A stretch of DNA of 64,000 nucleotides from CAWCLK01 sp963796225 (GTDB taxonomy: Bacteria > Actinomycetota > Nitriliruptoria > Nitriliruptorales > Nitriliruptoraceae). Location of the stretch: NCBI GenBank assembly GCA_963796225.1, contig CAWCLK010000057.1, positions 76,432 through 140,431 of the forward strand. Direction: 5' to 3'. The notes beneath the pieces are model-generated. The model was not told the origin of the DNA and ran no database searches. It saw only the letters and a program-made list of their open reading frames with translations. Within the stretch, counting starts at the first letter, position 1; every line of letters begins with the position of its first letter. This document shows, in pieces, positions 27,790-36,794 of this stretch. Both the position numbers and the translations under genes were made by a program.

Positions 27790-29178
27790 ATGGCCGAGTT
27801 CCGGACCGCCCACGACACCATGGGCGAGATGCAGATCCCCGCCGACGCGCTGTGGGGCGCCTCCACCCAGCGCGCCGTCGAGAACTTCCCCGTGTCGGGC
27901 CAGCCGGTGCCCGCGGCCGTGTTCCACGCCCAGGCGATGATCAAGTGGGCGGCCGCCTCGGCCAACGAGGAGCAGGGCGTCGTCGACGCCGACATCGCCC
28001 AGGCCATCCGCGACGCCGCGGACGAGGTCATCGACGGCAAGCTCGACGAGCACTTCCCGGTCGACACGTTCCAGACGGGGTCGGGCACGTCGACCAACAT
28101 GAACGCGAACGAGGTCATCGCCAACCGGGCCAAGCAGCTGCTCGGCGAGGACCTGTCCAGCGACCGCGTGCACCCCAACGACCACGTCAACGCGTCGCAG
28201 TCGTCCAACGACTCGTTCCCCTCGGCCGTGCACATCGCCTGCGCCCGCACCGCGGTCGACACGACCATCCCGGGGCTCGAGAAGCTGGCGGCCTCGCTGC
28301 GCCGCAAGGCCGACGAGTTCGCCGACGTGGTCAAGTCGGGGCGCACCCACCTGATGGACGCCACGCCGGTCACCCTCGGGCAGGAGTTCGGCGGCTACGC
28401 CCGGCAGGTCGAGCTCGGGGTCCAGCGCATCCAGCGCGCCCTGGAATCGATCCACGAGCTCGCGCTCGGCGGCACCGCCGTCGGCACGGGCCTGAACTGC
28501 CCGCCCGGGTTCGTCGACGACGTGATCGCGCGCATCAGCGACCGGACGGGGATCCCCTTCCGCGAGGCCGCGGACCACTTCGAGGCGCAGGGGTCACGTG
28601 ACGCGCTGGTGGACCTGTCCGGGGCGCTGAAGGTCGTCGCGGTCAGCCTCATCAAGATCGCCAACGACATCCGCTGGCTGTCGTCGGGCCCGCGCACCGG
28701 GCTGTACGAGATCCAGCTGCCGGAGATCCAGCCGGGCTCGTCGATCATGCCGGGCAAGGTCAACCCGGTGATCCCCGAGTCGGTCCGCCAGGTGGGTGCC
28801 CAGGTCATCGGCAACGACGCGGCCGTGACCGTCGGCGGCCTGTCGGGCGAGCTCGAGCTCAACGTCATGATCCCGCTGATGGCCCGCAACGTCATCGAGT
28901 CCCTCGAACTGGTGGGCACCGTCGCCGACGTCTTCGTCGACAAGTGCCTCGACGGCATCGAGGACACCGGGCAGGGCCCGAAGCTGGTCGAGCAGTCCCT
29001 GATGCAGGTGACCGCGCTGGTCCCCGAGATCGGCTACGAGCGCTCCGCCGGGCTGGCCAAGAAGGCCCACAAGGAGGGCACCACCCTCCGCGAGGCCGCA
29101 GTCGCCGACGGCGTCGACGAGGCCACCCTCGACCGGGTGCTCGACTACAAGCGGATGGCCGAGGGCGGGATCCTGTAG
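27790..29178 (+). CDS. fumC: Class II fumarate hydratase
   Basis: 462 residues, full length. The superfamily signature GSSIMPGKVNPV is present, with the upstream TGSGTSTNMNANEV, NASQSSNDSFPSA and SGRTHLMDATPV motifs that build the active site at subunit interfaces. It converts fumarate and malate in the TCA cycle. The start MAEFRTAHDTMGEMQIP has AGGAG 8 nt upstream. It diverges from ilvA. Confidence 0.97.
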   Translation: MAEFRTAHDTMGEMQIPADALWGASTQRAVENFPVSGQPVPAAVFHAQAMIKWAAASANEEQGVVDADIAQAIRDAADEVIDGKLDEHFPVDTFQTGSGTSTNMNANEVIANRAKQLLGEDLSSDRVHPNDHVNASQSSNDSFPSAVHIACARTAVDTTIPGLEKLAASLRRKADEFADVVKSGRTHLMDATPVTLGQEFGGYARQVELGVQRIQRALESIHELALGGTAVGTGLNCPPGFVDDVIARISDRTGIPFREAADHFEAQGSRDALVDLSGALKVVAVSLIKIANDIRWLSSGPRTGLYEIQLPEIQPGSSIMPGKVNPVIPESVRQVGAQVIGNDAAVTVGGLSGELELNVMIPLMARNVIESLELVGTVADVFVDKCLDGIEDTGQGPKLVEQSLMQVTALVPEIGYERSAGLAKKAHKEGTTLREAAVADGVDEATLDRVLDYKRMAEGGIL

Positions 29179-29231
29179 TCGGCTCGGTGACCGAGGCGCG
29201 GGCGGCCGGATCAGCGCGTCGGTCCCTCGGG

Positions 29232-29627
29232 TCAGGTCAGCGCCGCGGCGGCACGGGGGCTGAGCTCCCAGGTGCCGTCGCGGTGTCGTCGCGCGAGGCC
29301 GAGGATCCGCAGCGTCCGCAGCTCGCCGGCGACCCGGTCCTCGTCCATGCCGGTGGCCGCCACGAGCGACGCCTCGTCGGTCCCGGGCGAACGAGCCAGG
29401 ACGCGGGCGACCCGGCTGCGCTCGAGGGCCTGCCGGACGTCCGGCGCCACCTCCCCCACCGCAGCGTGGGTGCGTGGGAACCCGAGCAGCAGCGCCAGCA
29501 GCGCGGCCCCGGGGAAGACGAGCCCCAGCACGAGCCACAGCACCCGGTCGTGCTCGCGGCGCACCGCCACGACCGAGGTGAGCACGGCCAGGCCGACCCA
29601 GGCGGCCGCGACCAGCACCCACAGCAC
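29232..29627 (-). CDS. Small membrane protein with PLD-nuclease-N-like head and winged-helix-like tail
   Basis: 131 residues from GTG 29627, chosen because GAGGAAGGGG precedes it. Two transmembrane helices (VLVAAAWVGLAVLTSVVAV and LWLVLGLVFPGAALLALLLG) resemble the PLDc_N hairpin. The soluble tail (ARSPGTDEASLVAATGMDED through LRILGLARRHRDGTWELS) looks like a winged helix. Function unknown. Confidence 0.65.
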   Translation of the reverse strand: MLWVLVAAAWVGLAVLTSVVAVRREHDRVLWLVLGLVFPGAALLALLLGFPRTHAAVGEVAPDVRQALERSRVARVLARSPGTDEASLVAATGMDEDRVAGELRTLRILGLARRHRDGTWELSPRAAAALT

Positions 29628-29752
29628 GCACGCCCCTTCCTCGACGACCACCGCGGAGGGTAGGCCCGACCACGCGGTGGGGATCCGGGCCACGGAGTGG
29701 CACGAACACTGGTCGACCCACCGCGTCCGTTCGCCCCCGAGGAGGTCCTGCG

Positions 29753-31088
29753 GTGGCCACGCGTCCTGCCAGCTCCGTCGCGGCCGCCCGCGACGTGCTC
29801 GTGCTGCCCGTGCTCCTGCTCGGCGTCGGCGTGCTCGCGGCCGCTGGGGTCCTGGCCATCGACCGAGCACTGCCGGACGGGGCACTGGCCGGGACGTTGG
29901 CGTTCTCGCCGTCGACGGCACGGACCCTGCTCGCCACCGGTGCCGGGTCGATCCTGTCGATCGCCGCGTTCACGTTCTGGATGCGCATGGTCGTGGTGCA
30001 GCTCGTCACCAGCACGTTCTCGCCCCGCCTGCTGGCCCGCTTCCTCGAGGACCAGTTCCAGCGCGTGGTGATGGCGTCCATGATCGGGGCGTTCGCCTTC
30101 GTGGTCACCGTCGCGCGCGCCGTCCCGTCGCAGGGCGGCGTCCGTGACGTCCCCCAGCTCGCGGTGGGCATCGCCCTGTTCGTGGTCGCCCTGGCCGCGA
30201 CAGCGATCCTCGTGTCCATCCGGGTCAGCGTCCACACCCTCGACAACGGCCGCCTGGTCAACACCCTCGCGGACAACGTCAGCGACGTGATCGCCACCGT
30301 CTACCCGAGCGGCGACGAGCTCCATCCGGTCGACGACACCCGCCCCGGCGAACGCGGACGATCCATCGAGGCCCACGTCTCCGGCTGGATCGGGGCCGTG
30401 GACGACGAGGCGATCCTGGACGCGCTGCCGCCGGACGGGGTGGCGGAGCTGGAGGTGCGGGTCGGGAGCCTTCGCGGTGCGCGACCGCCCGGTCGTGACC
30501 GTGTGGCCCGCCGACGTGCCCGAGGACACGCTCGAGGCCGTGCGGGGCGCGGTCCAGATCCAGTCGGCGCGTTCGCCGTTCCAGGACCTCGAGTACGGGC
30601 TGCGCCAGCTCGTCGACGTCGGCGAGCAGTCGCTGACGTCGTCGGCCCCGGACTCCGGCACCGCCAACGAGGTCATCGGCCACCTCGGGGCGGTGCTCGA
30701 CCAGCTCATCTGCAGCGACCCGCCCCCGTCCGCCCACGGTGACGACGCGGGCCGGCGAGTCCTGCGACCGCTCGAGCTGTCCCAGGACCAGCTGTTCCGG
30801 GGCGCCGTCTCACCGCTGCGGCAGGCTGGCAGCCGGTTCCCCCACGTGGCGAAGGACCTGCTGCGCATGCTCCACGGCCTGCACGAACGGGCGGTCGAGC
30901 GGGGCGTCGACGGGCACCGGACGGCGATCGAGCGCGAAGCCGCGCTGATCGTGGAGGGGGCGCTGGCCGCCGACGACGTGCTGGCGGCTGACGCGGAGGA
31001 GGTCCGCCAGGCCGCGCGGTCCTGGGGCCTGCCGGCCGGGCTCGACGAGCTCGAGGACCGCGCGGTGGGGATCCCCGCGGTGACCTGA
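29753..31088 (+). CDS. DUF2254 membrane protein (frameshifted in this sequence)
   Basis: Four transmembrane helices lie in the first 170 residues (VLVLPVLLLGVGVLAAAGVL; FSPSTARTLLATGAGSILS; VVMASMIGAFAFVVTVARAV; LAVGIALFVVALAATAILVS), followed by a soluble region. The DUF2254 signature FSPRLLARFLEDQFQ is present. An extra C near 30470 breaks the frame; the rest (FAVRDRPVVTVWPADVPED, IQSARSPFQDLEYGLRQLVD) continues in the next frame to 31088. GTG 29753 has AGGAGG 9 nt upstream. Function unknown. Confidence 0.85.
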
Positions 31089-31097
31089 CCGGCCGGG

Positions 31098-33722
31098 TCA
31101 ACCGGTGGGCATGCCGAGCGCCTCCAGCGCCGAGCCCACCGCCAGCTCCACCTCCCCGGCATGGTCGGCGTCCAGCGGGCGCCCCGTGGCGTCGCGGACG
31201 GTGAACACGTCGACCACCTCGTGGCCGAGGGTCTGGATGCGGGCCACGACGATGTCGAGCTCGAGCTCGGCGAGGGCCTCGGTGATCGCGAACAGCACCC
31301 CGACCCGGTCCTGGGTGTGGACCTCCAGGATGCTCGCGGACCCGGACTCGTCCGACGCCAGGTGGACCGTGGTGTCCACGTCCGGGAGCTTCTGGATCCG
31401 GCGTTCCTCCTGGCGGGCACGGCGGGCGACCCGGGCGCGCAGGGCCAGCCGCCCCGCCACCGCGTCGACCAGGTCACCCTCCACGCGGGCCCACCACGAC
31501 GCGGGGGCGCCGGCGGGGCGCACCACCGTGAACGTGTCGACGGCGGCGCCGTCGTCGCGGGTGAACGCGGACGCCCCGACGATGGACCCGCCGTTGAGGG
31601 CGAGCACGCCGGCGACCTTGGCGAACAGCCCGGGGGTGTCCAGCGTGACCACGTCGAGCTCGTCGTAGGCCTCCACCGCGCCGACGGAGGGGTCGATGCC
31701 GTCGGCCTCGTCACGGTCGCTGCCCTGGGTCACCCGGGTGCGGACCTCGGTGGGTTCCAGGGGAGCCTGCGCCATGAGGGTGTGGCGGACCACGGCCCGC
31801 GGGGCCACGAGGCTGGCGTACCGCTGCGGGAGTCGGGCGAGGTGGTCGCGGACCGCCTCGGCGGTCGTGCCCATCTCGCCGGCCAGCCGCTGGGCCTCGT
31901 CGGTCGTCGCGACCGCGCCGTCGCCGACGTCGTCAGGATGTCTCTCGTCCAGCACCGCAGCCACCTTCCCAACCAGGGATCCGACCAGGGACGCCTTCCA
32001 GGCCGTCCATGCCGACGGTCCGGTCGCCGCACCGTCGGCGGCCGCCAGCAGGTGCAGGGCGGCCAGCATGTCACGATCACCGACGCGCGCGGCGACCGTC
32101 TCGATCAGCGCCGGGTCCGACAGGTCCCGCCGCGTCGCCACGTCCGGCAGGAGCAGGTGCAGCTCCACCATGCGCCCGACCCGCTCGGCCGTGGACGCGG
32201 CGGCACCCATGCGCTTGCAGATCGCCTCGGCGATGGGCACGCCCGTCTCGGAGTGCGGTTCGCCGTACGCCTTGCCGACGTCGTGCAGGAGCGCCCCGAG
32301 CATCAGCGCGTCCCGGTCGGTGACCCGCTCGAGGGCGCGTGCGGCCCAGGGCTCACGACGGACCAGCTCGCCCATCTCGGCCGCAGCGTGCCAGGCGTGG
32401 CGGTCCAGCGAGTAGCGGTGGAAGGGGTTGCGCTGCGCTCGGCCGCGCAACGGCTCCCACTCGGGCAGCAGCGCGACGAGCAGCCCGGCGTCGTCGAGCT
32501 CCGCCAGCGGCTCCAGCGCCGCGTCGCCCCGCCACAGCACCGACAGGAAGCGTTGGCGCCCCGCGTCGTCCCAGGCCCACGTGTCGGGGGCGTTCGCACT
32601 GGCCTGGCGCAGGCGGGTGGCGGTGCGCCGTTCCAGCACCGCCCCGCTGCGCGCCAGGGCGTGGAACAGCCGGGCGGGCAGGTCGGGCGCACGTGTCTCG
32701 GCCTCGTCGACGCGCAGGACCCCGTCGACGATGTCGAAGCCGTCGATGGAGGCCTGGGCGGGGCGGCGGCGCCGGCGCCCCGCGGTGGCGTCGGCGGAGA
32801 TGAGCCGCCAGGCCCGTTCGTGGACGTGGTCGACGGTGCGGGCGGCGAGGAAGTGGTCCGTGAGCAGCCGGTGCGCCGCCGTGTCGCGGTCGTCGACCCC
32901 GTCGACGTGGCCGAGCCGCGCGGCCGCCTCGGCCTGCACCTCGAAGGTCAGCACGTCGTTGGCCCGCCCCGCCGCCAGGTGCGCGGCCACGCGTTCGGCC
33001 AGCAGCTGGTCGTACGCCCGCGCCAGGCGGCCGCGGTCCTCGGCACCGATGTAGCCCGCGGGGACCAGGGGGTCGAGCCCGGCGGTGCCGAGCAGCACGG
33101 CAGCCGCCCACCGCAGCGACTGCACGTCGCGCAGGCCCCCGGCGCCGGACTTCAGGTCGGGCTCGAGCGCCTCCGCGGCGTCGCCGGCGTGCTCGCGTCG
33201 CAGGTCGTCGGCGGCCGTCAACGCATCGAGGAAGCGGCCGGGGCGCCGCCGCAGCCGCTTGAGCCCGCCCTCGGCGACCTGGCGCAGCAGCTCGGCGTCG
33301 CCGTGCAGCAGACGTGCGTCGAGCAGGGCCGTGGCGGTGTCGAGGTCGTCGACGGCCCCCACGGCCTCCTTGCGGCTGCGCACGGCGTAGCCGACCTTCA
33401 TGCCCGCGTCCCACAGGGGGTAGACCACGGCGCGCACGAGGTCCTCGAGCTCGTCGTGGCCGGCCCCGTCGTGCAGGACGAGCACGTCCACGTCCGAGCC
33501 GGGGCACAGCTCCTCGCGGCCGTAGCCACCCACGGCCGCGAGGCACCATCGCAGCGTGCCCGGGACGCCCCGGGCCAGGTCCACGAGCGCCGCGTCGACC
33601 GCCGCGGACCAGGCCTCGCACCATGCTCGCCCGGGTGCGGGCCCGCCCGCGGTCAGTCGGTCGCGGTCCTCCCGGAGCCTGGTGACGACACCGGGCGACG
33701 ACCGGCCGCCCGAGTCACTCAT
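31098..33722 (-). CDS. glnD: [Protein-PII] uridylyltransferase/uridylyl-removing enzyme GlnD
   Basis: 874 residues with the canonical layout. The nucleotidyltransferase domain has GGYGREELCPGSDVDVL. A linker is followed by an HD domain (LMLGALLHDVGKAYGEPHSE) and two C-terminal ACT domains (VVTLDTPGLFAKVAGVLALN; LEVHTQDRVGVLFAITEALA) that sense glutamine. It modifies PII according to nitrogen status. No frame breaks are seen over 2.6 kb. ATG 33722 overlaps the glnB stop (ATGA). Confidence 0.97.
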   Translation of the reverse strand: MSDSGGRSSPGVVTRLREDRDRLTAGGPAPGRAWCEAWSAAVDAALVDLARGVPGTLRWCLAAVGGYGREELCPGSDVDVLVLHDGAGHDELEDLVRAVVYPLWDAGMKVGYAVRSRKEAVGAVDDLDTATALLDARLLHGDAELLRQVAEGGLKRLRRRPGRFLDALTAADDLRREHAGDAAEALEPDLKSGAGGLRDVQSLRWAAAVLLGTAGLDPLVPAGYIGAEDRGRLARAYDQLLAERVAAHLAAGRANDVLTFEVQAEAAARLGHVDGVDDRDTAAHRLLTDHFLAARTVDHVHERAWRLISADATAGRRRRRPAQASIDGFDIVDGVLRVDEAETRAPDLPARLFHALARSGAVLERRTATRLRQASANAPDTWAWDDAGRQRFLSVLWRGDAALEPLAELDDAGLLVALLPEWEPLRGRAQRNPFHRYSLDRHAWHAAAEMGELVRREPWAARALERVTDRDALMLGALLHDVGKAYGEPHSETGVPIAEAICKRMGAAASTAERVGRMVELHLLLPDVATRRDLSDPALIETVAARVGDRDMLAALHLLAAADGAATGPSAWTAWKASLVGSLVGKVAAVLDERHPDDVGDGAVATTDEAQRLAGEMGTTAEAVRDHLARLPQRYASLVAPRAVVRHTLMAQAPLEPTEVRTRVTQGSDRDEADGIDPSVGAVEAYDELDVVTLDTPGLFAKVAGVLALNGGSIVGASAFTRDDGAAVDTFTVVRPAGAPASWWARVEGDLVDAVAGRLALRARVARRARQEERRIQKLPDVDTTVHLASDESGSASILEVHTQDRVGVLFAITEALAELELDIVVARIQTLGHEVVDVFTVRDATGRPLDADHAGEVELAVGSALEALGMPTG

Positions 33723-34057
33723 AGCGCGTCGTGGTCCTCTTCGCCCGTGCGGATGCGCACGACCCGGTCGACGCCCGTGACGAACACCTTGCCGTCACCG
33801 ACCTGGCCGCTGCGGCCGTACTTGACGATGGCTTCGACCACGTCGTCGACCCGGTCGTCGCTGCAGAGCACCTCGAGGCGCATCTTCGGCACGAACTCGA
33901 CCGTGTACTCCGCACCGCGGTAGACCTCGGTGTGCCCACGCTGGCGTCCGTAGCCGCGCACCTCCGTGAGGGTCAGGCCCTCGATGCCGAGCTCCTGGAG
34001 CCCGCCCTTGATGTCGTCGACCGCGTGCGGTCGGACGATCGCTGTCACGAGCTTCAT
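33719..34057 (-). CDS. glnB: Nitrogen regulatory protein PII
   Basis: 112 residues, the exact family length. Start MKLVTAIVRPHAVDDIKGGL. The T-loop Tyr for uridylylation (Tyr51 in RGAEYTVEF) is kept, as are the GRQRGHTEVYRG loop and the C-terminal TGVDRVVRIRTGEE loop that binds ATP and 2-oxoglutarate. The GGAGGA ribosome site lies 5 nt upstream. It is coupled to glnD. The usual amtB partner is not adjacent. Confidence 0.96.
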   Translation of the reverse strand: MKLVTAIVRPHAVDDIKGGLQELGIEGLTLTEVRGYGRQRGHTEVYRGAEYTVEFVPKMRLEVLCSDDRVDDVVEAIVKYGRSGQVGDGKVFVTGVDRVVRIRTGEEDHDAL

Positions 34058-34240
34058 GTGTCCTCCGGTTCGTCGCCCTCGGTCCGCGGCGGAGGCCGCG
34101 AGGGCCACCACGTGCAGGATGCCGTGTGTGTCGGTCGCGGGGCGCCATGATGGTCCCGCGGGTGGCAGGATGGTCACCTACGGCTGTTGCCCAGCATTTT
34201 CTCCCCTGTTTCGGCCGCGTTACGGATCTGGAGGTGGGTC

Positions 34241-34990
34241 GTGGCCCGCATCGTGCTCGACCCGGAGGAGGTCAACCAGGACGTCCACGTCACGCTGACC
34301 GACGGCGAGACGGTGGTCCTGGCCGACTGCGACCGCGCCGTCCTGGACCGGATCGCCCGGCAGCTGCACGTGCACCGCTCCAGCTACGCCCACGCGCTGC
34401 GGGACGCCGCCGTCGGCGACCAGGTCGCCGCGGGGGTCCTGCCGGTGGAGGAGCACGCCCCGCTCTACCTGCGCGTGGCCGCGCTGCAGGCCGCGGCGCG
34501 CGAGGGCGGCCGTCGTCGGCCGCCCCGCTCGATCGACCTCGCGATGCTGCTGCAGGACCGTACGTGGACGGCGTCGTCGGGAGCCACGCAGGACCTGGTG
34601 TCCCTGACGCCGACCCACCGCCGCAACCTGCTCGCGTGGCTCGAGCGCGTCAGCGAGGACCTGCAGGCCCGCGCCGCCCACGAGCTCGACGCGACGCAGC
34701 GGGACACGGTCGCCCCGGCCGACCCGTGGGTCGCCGGCACGCCGCTGTACCGGCGACTGGCCGCCCTGCGCGATGCCGAGACGGCCCGTGACCGCGCCAT
34801 GGACCAGGCCCGCCAGATCGCCCGCACCCTCGAGTTCGAGCGTTCCGGCGAGATTGGCCCGAACGGTGAGACCCTGTCCGTTCGGCCATGGCCGTTGATT
34901 TCTTCTGCAACCACCAATTCGCCCGTAACCGGCGAAATTCGGTGCCGGACACAGCATCTACGTGCCAGCACGGTGCACACCGGCGGATGA
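34241..34990 (+). CDS. Hypothetical protein, helical, unknown function
   Basis: 249 residues from GTG 34241 (GGAGG 5 nt upstream). The first 35 residues look like a beta-rich start (IVLDPEEVNQDVHVTLTDGE); then helices with many Ala, Arg and Leu; no signal peptide or membrane segment. I do not recognise the family. The last 45 codons (after about 34860) have much lower third-position GC and odd composition. The real protein may therefore end near 34870, with the rest being the promoter region of the 6C-like RNA. Confidence 0.6.
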   Translation: MARIVLDPEEVNQDVHVTLTDGETVVLADCDRAVLDRIARQLHVHRSSYAHALRDAAVGDQVAAGVLPVEEHAPLYLRVAALQAAAREGGRRRPPRSIDLAMLLQDRTWTASSGATQDLVSLTPTHRRNLLAWLERVSEDLQARAAHELDATQRDTVAPADPWVAGTPLYRRLAALRDAETARDRAMDQARQIARTLEFERSGEIGPNGETLSVRPWPLISSATTNSPVTGEIRCRTQHLRASTVHTGG

Positions 34991-35002
34991 TCGTGCTATC
35001 GT
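34974..35002 (+). promoter_or_regulatory. Promoter of the 6C-like RNA
   Basis: TGCACA (34974-34979) and TATCGT (34997-35002) are 17 bp apart. The predicted start, about 35008, coincides with the first base of the first C-loop hairpin. Confidence 0.55.
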
Positions 35003-35007
35003 CGCAG

Positions 35008-35178
35008 GTGCGGCCCGCCCCTGGCCGCACAGACGCGCGCCACACATGTCCGACGCCCCATCGGACGGTGCGCATGGCGGAATCGCCCTTCCCCCAGGGT
35101 CTCCGCCCGCCGGTCGACGCCGTGCCCCGCGCGTCCCGGCTTGGAACCCCCGGTCTCCCCAGACCGGGGGTTCTTCTT
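35008..35178 (+). ncRNA. 6C-like small RNA (two C-loop hairpins plus terminator)
   Basis: Two perfect hairpins carry near-identical C-rich loops: GTGCGGCC-CGCCCCT-GGCCGCAC at 35008-35030 and GTCCGA-CGCCCCA-TCGGAC at 35048-35066. A spacer and a strong intrinsic terminator (35145-35178) follow. Paired C-loop hairpins ending in a terminator are the layout of the actinobacterial 6C RNA, which pairs with G-rich ribosome-binding regions in mycobacteria. A plausible promoter with 17-bp spacing lies just upstream. No protein reading frame with normal codon use covers it. Confidence 0.65.
35145..35178 (+). terminator. Strong intrinsic terminator of the 6C-like RNA
   Basis: Perfect 12-bp stem AACCCCCGGTCT/AGACCGGGGGTT with a CCCC loop, followed by a T-rich TTCTTCTTGC tract. 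It is the best intrinsic terminator in the window. Confidence 0.9.
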
Positions 35179-35255
35179 GCTACCGGAGGCTTCTGACGCG
35201 CGTGGCGCGCACGGCGTCCGCAGGCAGCGCGCGGCGAGCTCGAGCGTCTCGCCGG

Positions 35256-35799
35256 TCAGGCGTGCCCGCTCGCGTCGGCCGTCCGCCCGGAACGCTCGGC
35301 CAGCCAGTCGGGCAGGCCGACCTCGTCGTCCATGACCAGCCACGAGATCGCGACGACCACGGCCCCGACCCGTCCGAGCTCGAGCGTGTTGCGGGCCACC
35401 AGCAGCCACGAGCCGGTCACCGCCCCGAACACGGCGAGCCCCAGCGACGGCCACCAGCACCGCCACCAGCAGCACCTGCAGGCGACGCAGCCACGGCGCC
35501 AGCATCGCGGCCTCCGCCGTGCGCGTCCCCCCGCCACTGCCGCGCCGGAACCGTCGTGCGAGCAGGGCGAGCATCCCGAACCCGCACACCGTCAGGGTGA
35601 CGCCCACCAGCGTGAGCGCCGGGACCGACCCGGTCGCCGCGTTGAGCGCCTCGGCCCCGAGGCCCGCCGCCAGCCCGATCCCGATCGTGGGCCAGAGCAG
35701 CTCGCCGGGCTCACGTCCGAGGCGCGTGGCGACCACGCCGGCCGCCCAGTCCAGGGTCTGGCCGACCTGCTCCCACTGGTCCGGGTCGTCGCCGCTCAC
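35256..35799 (-). CDS. Small multi-pass membrane protein (frameshifted in this sequence)
   Basis: About 180 residues. Four hydrophobic segments: LWPTIGIGLAAGLGAEALNA; LTLVGVTLTVCGFGMLALLA; LQVLLVAVLVAVAG with LAVFGAVTGSWLLV; and VGAVVVAISWLVMD. The frame slips near 35445, between the two halves of the third segment. It ends VGLPDWLAERSGRTADASGH. Unknown function; it follows the sucCD terminator. Confidence 0.6.
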
Positions 35800-35802
35800 A
35801 CC

Positions 35803-35832
35803 AGAAGGGGTCGGCGACCGCCGACCCCTTCT
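35803..35832 (-). terminator. Terminator after sucCD
   Basis: Perfect 13-bp stem AGAAGGGGTCGGC/GCCGACCCCTTCT with a GACC loop. It lies between the sucD stop and the next minus-strand start, and the hairpin could also work on the plus strand. Confidence 0.75.
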
Positions 35833-35872
35833 TGAGCGTGGAGGAGTCAGCCCCTGATGAGGCGCCCGTCCC

Positions 35873-36763
35873 TCAGGACTCCAGCCGCTCGATCATCAGC
35901 TGCGCGGCCTCGGAGGGGTTCATGGCGACGGAGATGCCGTAGCCCTCGAGGATCTCCTTCTTCTCGGCGGCGGACTCGCCGCCCTCGCCGCCCTCCTTGA
36001 CGATGGCGCCGGCGTGGCCCATCTGCTTGCCGGGAGGCGCCTCGAAGCCGGCGATGTAGCCGACGACCGGGGTGTCCGGGATGTTGTCCCGGATCCACTT
36101 GCCGGCCTGCTGCTCCTCGGTGCCGCCGATCTCGCCGACGAAGGCGATGGCCTCGGTCTCGGGGTCGTTGGCGAAGGCCTCGATGACGTCGAGGAACTGG
36201 GTGCCGATGATCGGGTCACCGCCGATGCCGACGCAGGTCGAGATGCCGATGCCGGCCTGGGCCAGCTCGTGCATGATCTGGTAGGTCAGCGTGCCCGAGC
36301 GCGACACGAGGCCCACCTTGCCCGGCATGGTGATGTCGGCGGGGATGATCCCGACGTTGGACTTGCCGGGGCTGATCAGGCCGGGGCAGTTCGGGCCGAT
36401 GAGGCGCACGCCGCCGCGACGCACGACCGTGTCGTAGACCTCGGTCATGTCGTGGACCGGCACGCCCTCGGTGATGGCGACGATGGTCTCGATGCCGGCC
36501 TCGTAGGCCTCGAGGATGGCGTCCTTGGTGAACGGGGCGGGGACCATCACCATCGAGGTGTTGGCGCCCGTCTCGTCGATGGCCTCCTTCACGGTGGTGA
36601 AGACCGGGACGTCGAGCTCGTCCCAGGTCGTGCCGCCCTTCTTCGGGTGGGTGCCGGCGACGACGTTGGTGCCGTAGGCCTGGTTGCGCTGGGCGTGGAA
36701 GGTGCCCTGCGAGCCGATGCCCTGCACGACCACCTTGGTGTTCTCGTCGATGAAGATGGACAT
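35873..36763 (-). CDS. sucD: Succinate-CoA ligase subunit alpha
   Basis: 296 residues. CoA-binding Rossmann start VVQGIGSQGTFHAQRNQAYG; GPNCPGLISPGKSNVGII; and the active-site phosphohistidine in GHAGAIVKEGGEGG. With SucC it interconverts succinyl-CoA and succinate with nucleotide synthesis. It is 31 bp downstream of sucC, in one operon, with an AGGAGG-like site before ATG 36763. Confidence 0.97.
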   Translation of the reverse strand: MSIFIDENTKVVVQGIGSQGTFHAQRNQAYGTNVVAGTHPKKGGTTWDELDVPVFTTVKEAIDETGANTSMVMVPAPFTKDAILEAYEAGIETIVAITEGVPVHDMTEVYDTVVRRGGVRLIGPNCPGLISPGKSNVGIIPADITMPGKVGLVSRSGTLTYQIMHELAQAGIGISTCVGIGGDPIIGTQFLDVIEAFANDPETEAIAFVGEIGGTEEQQAGKWIRDNIPDTPVVGYIAGFEAPPGKQMGHAGAIVKEGGEGGESAAEKKEILEGYGISVAMNPSEAAQLMIERLES

Positions 36764-36794
36764 GGGGTGTCCTCCTGGAGTCGTGGTGGGCTGC

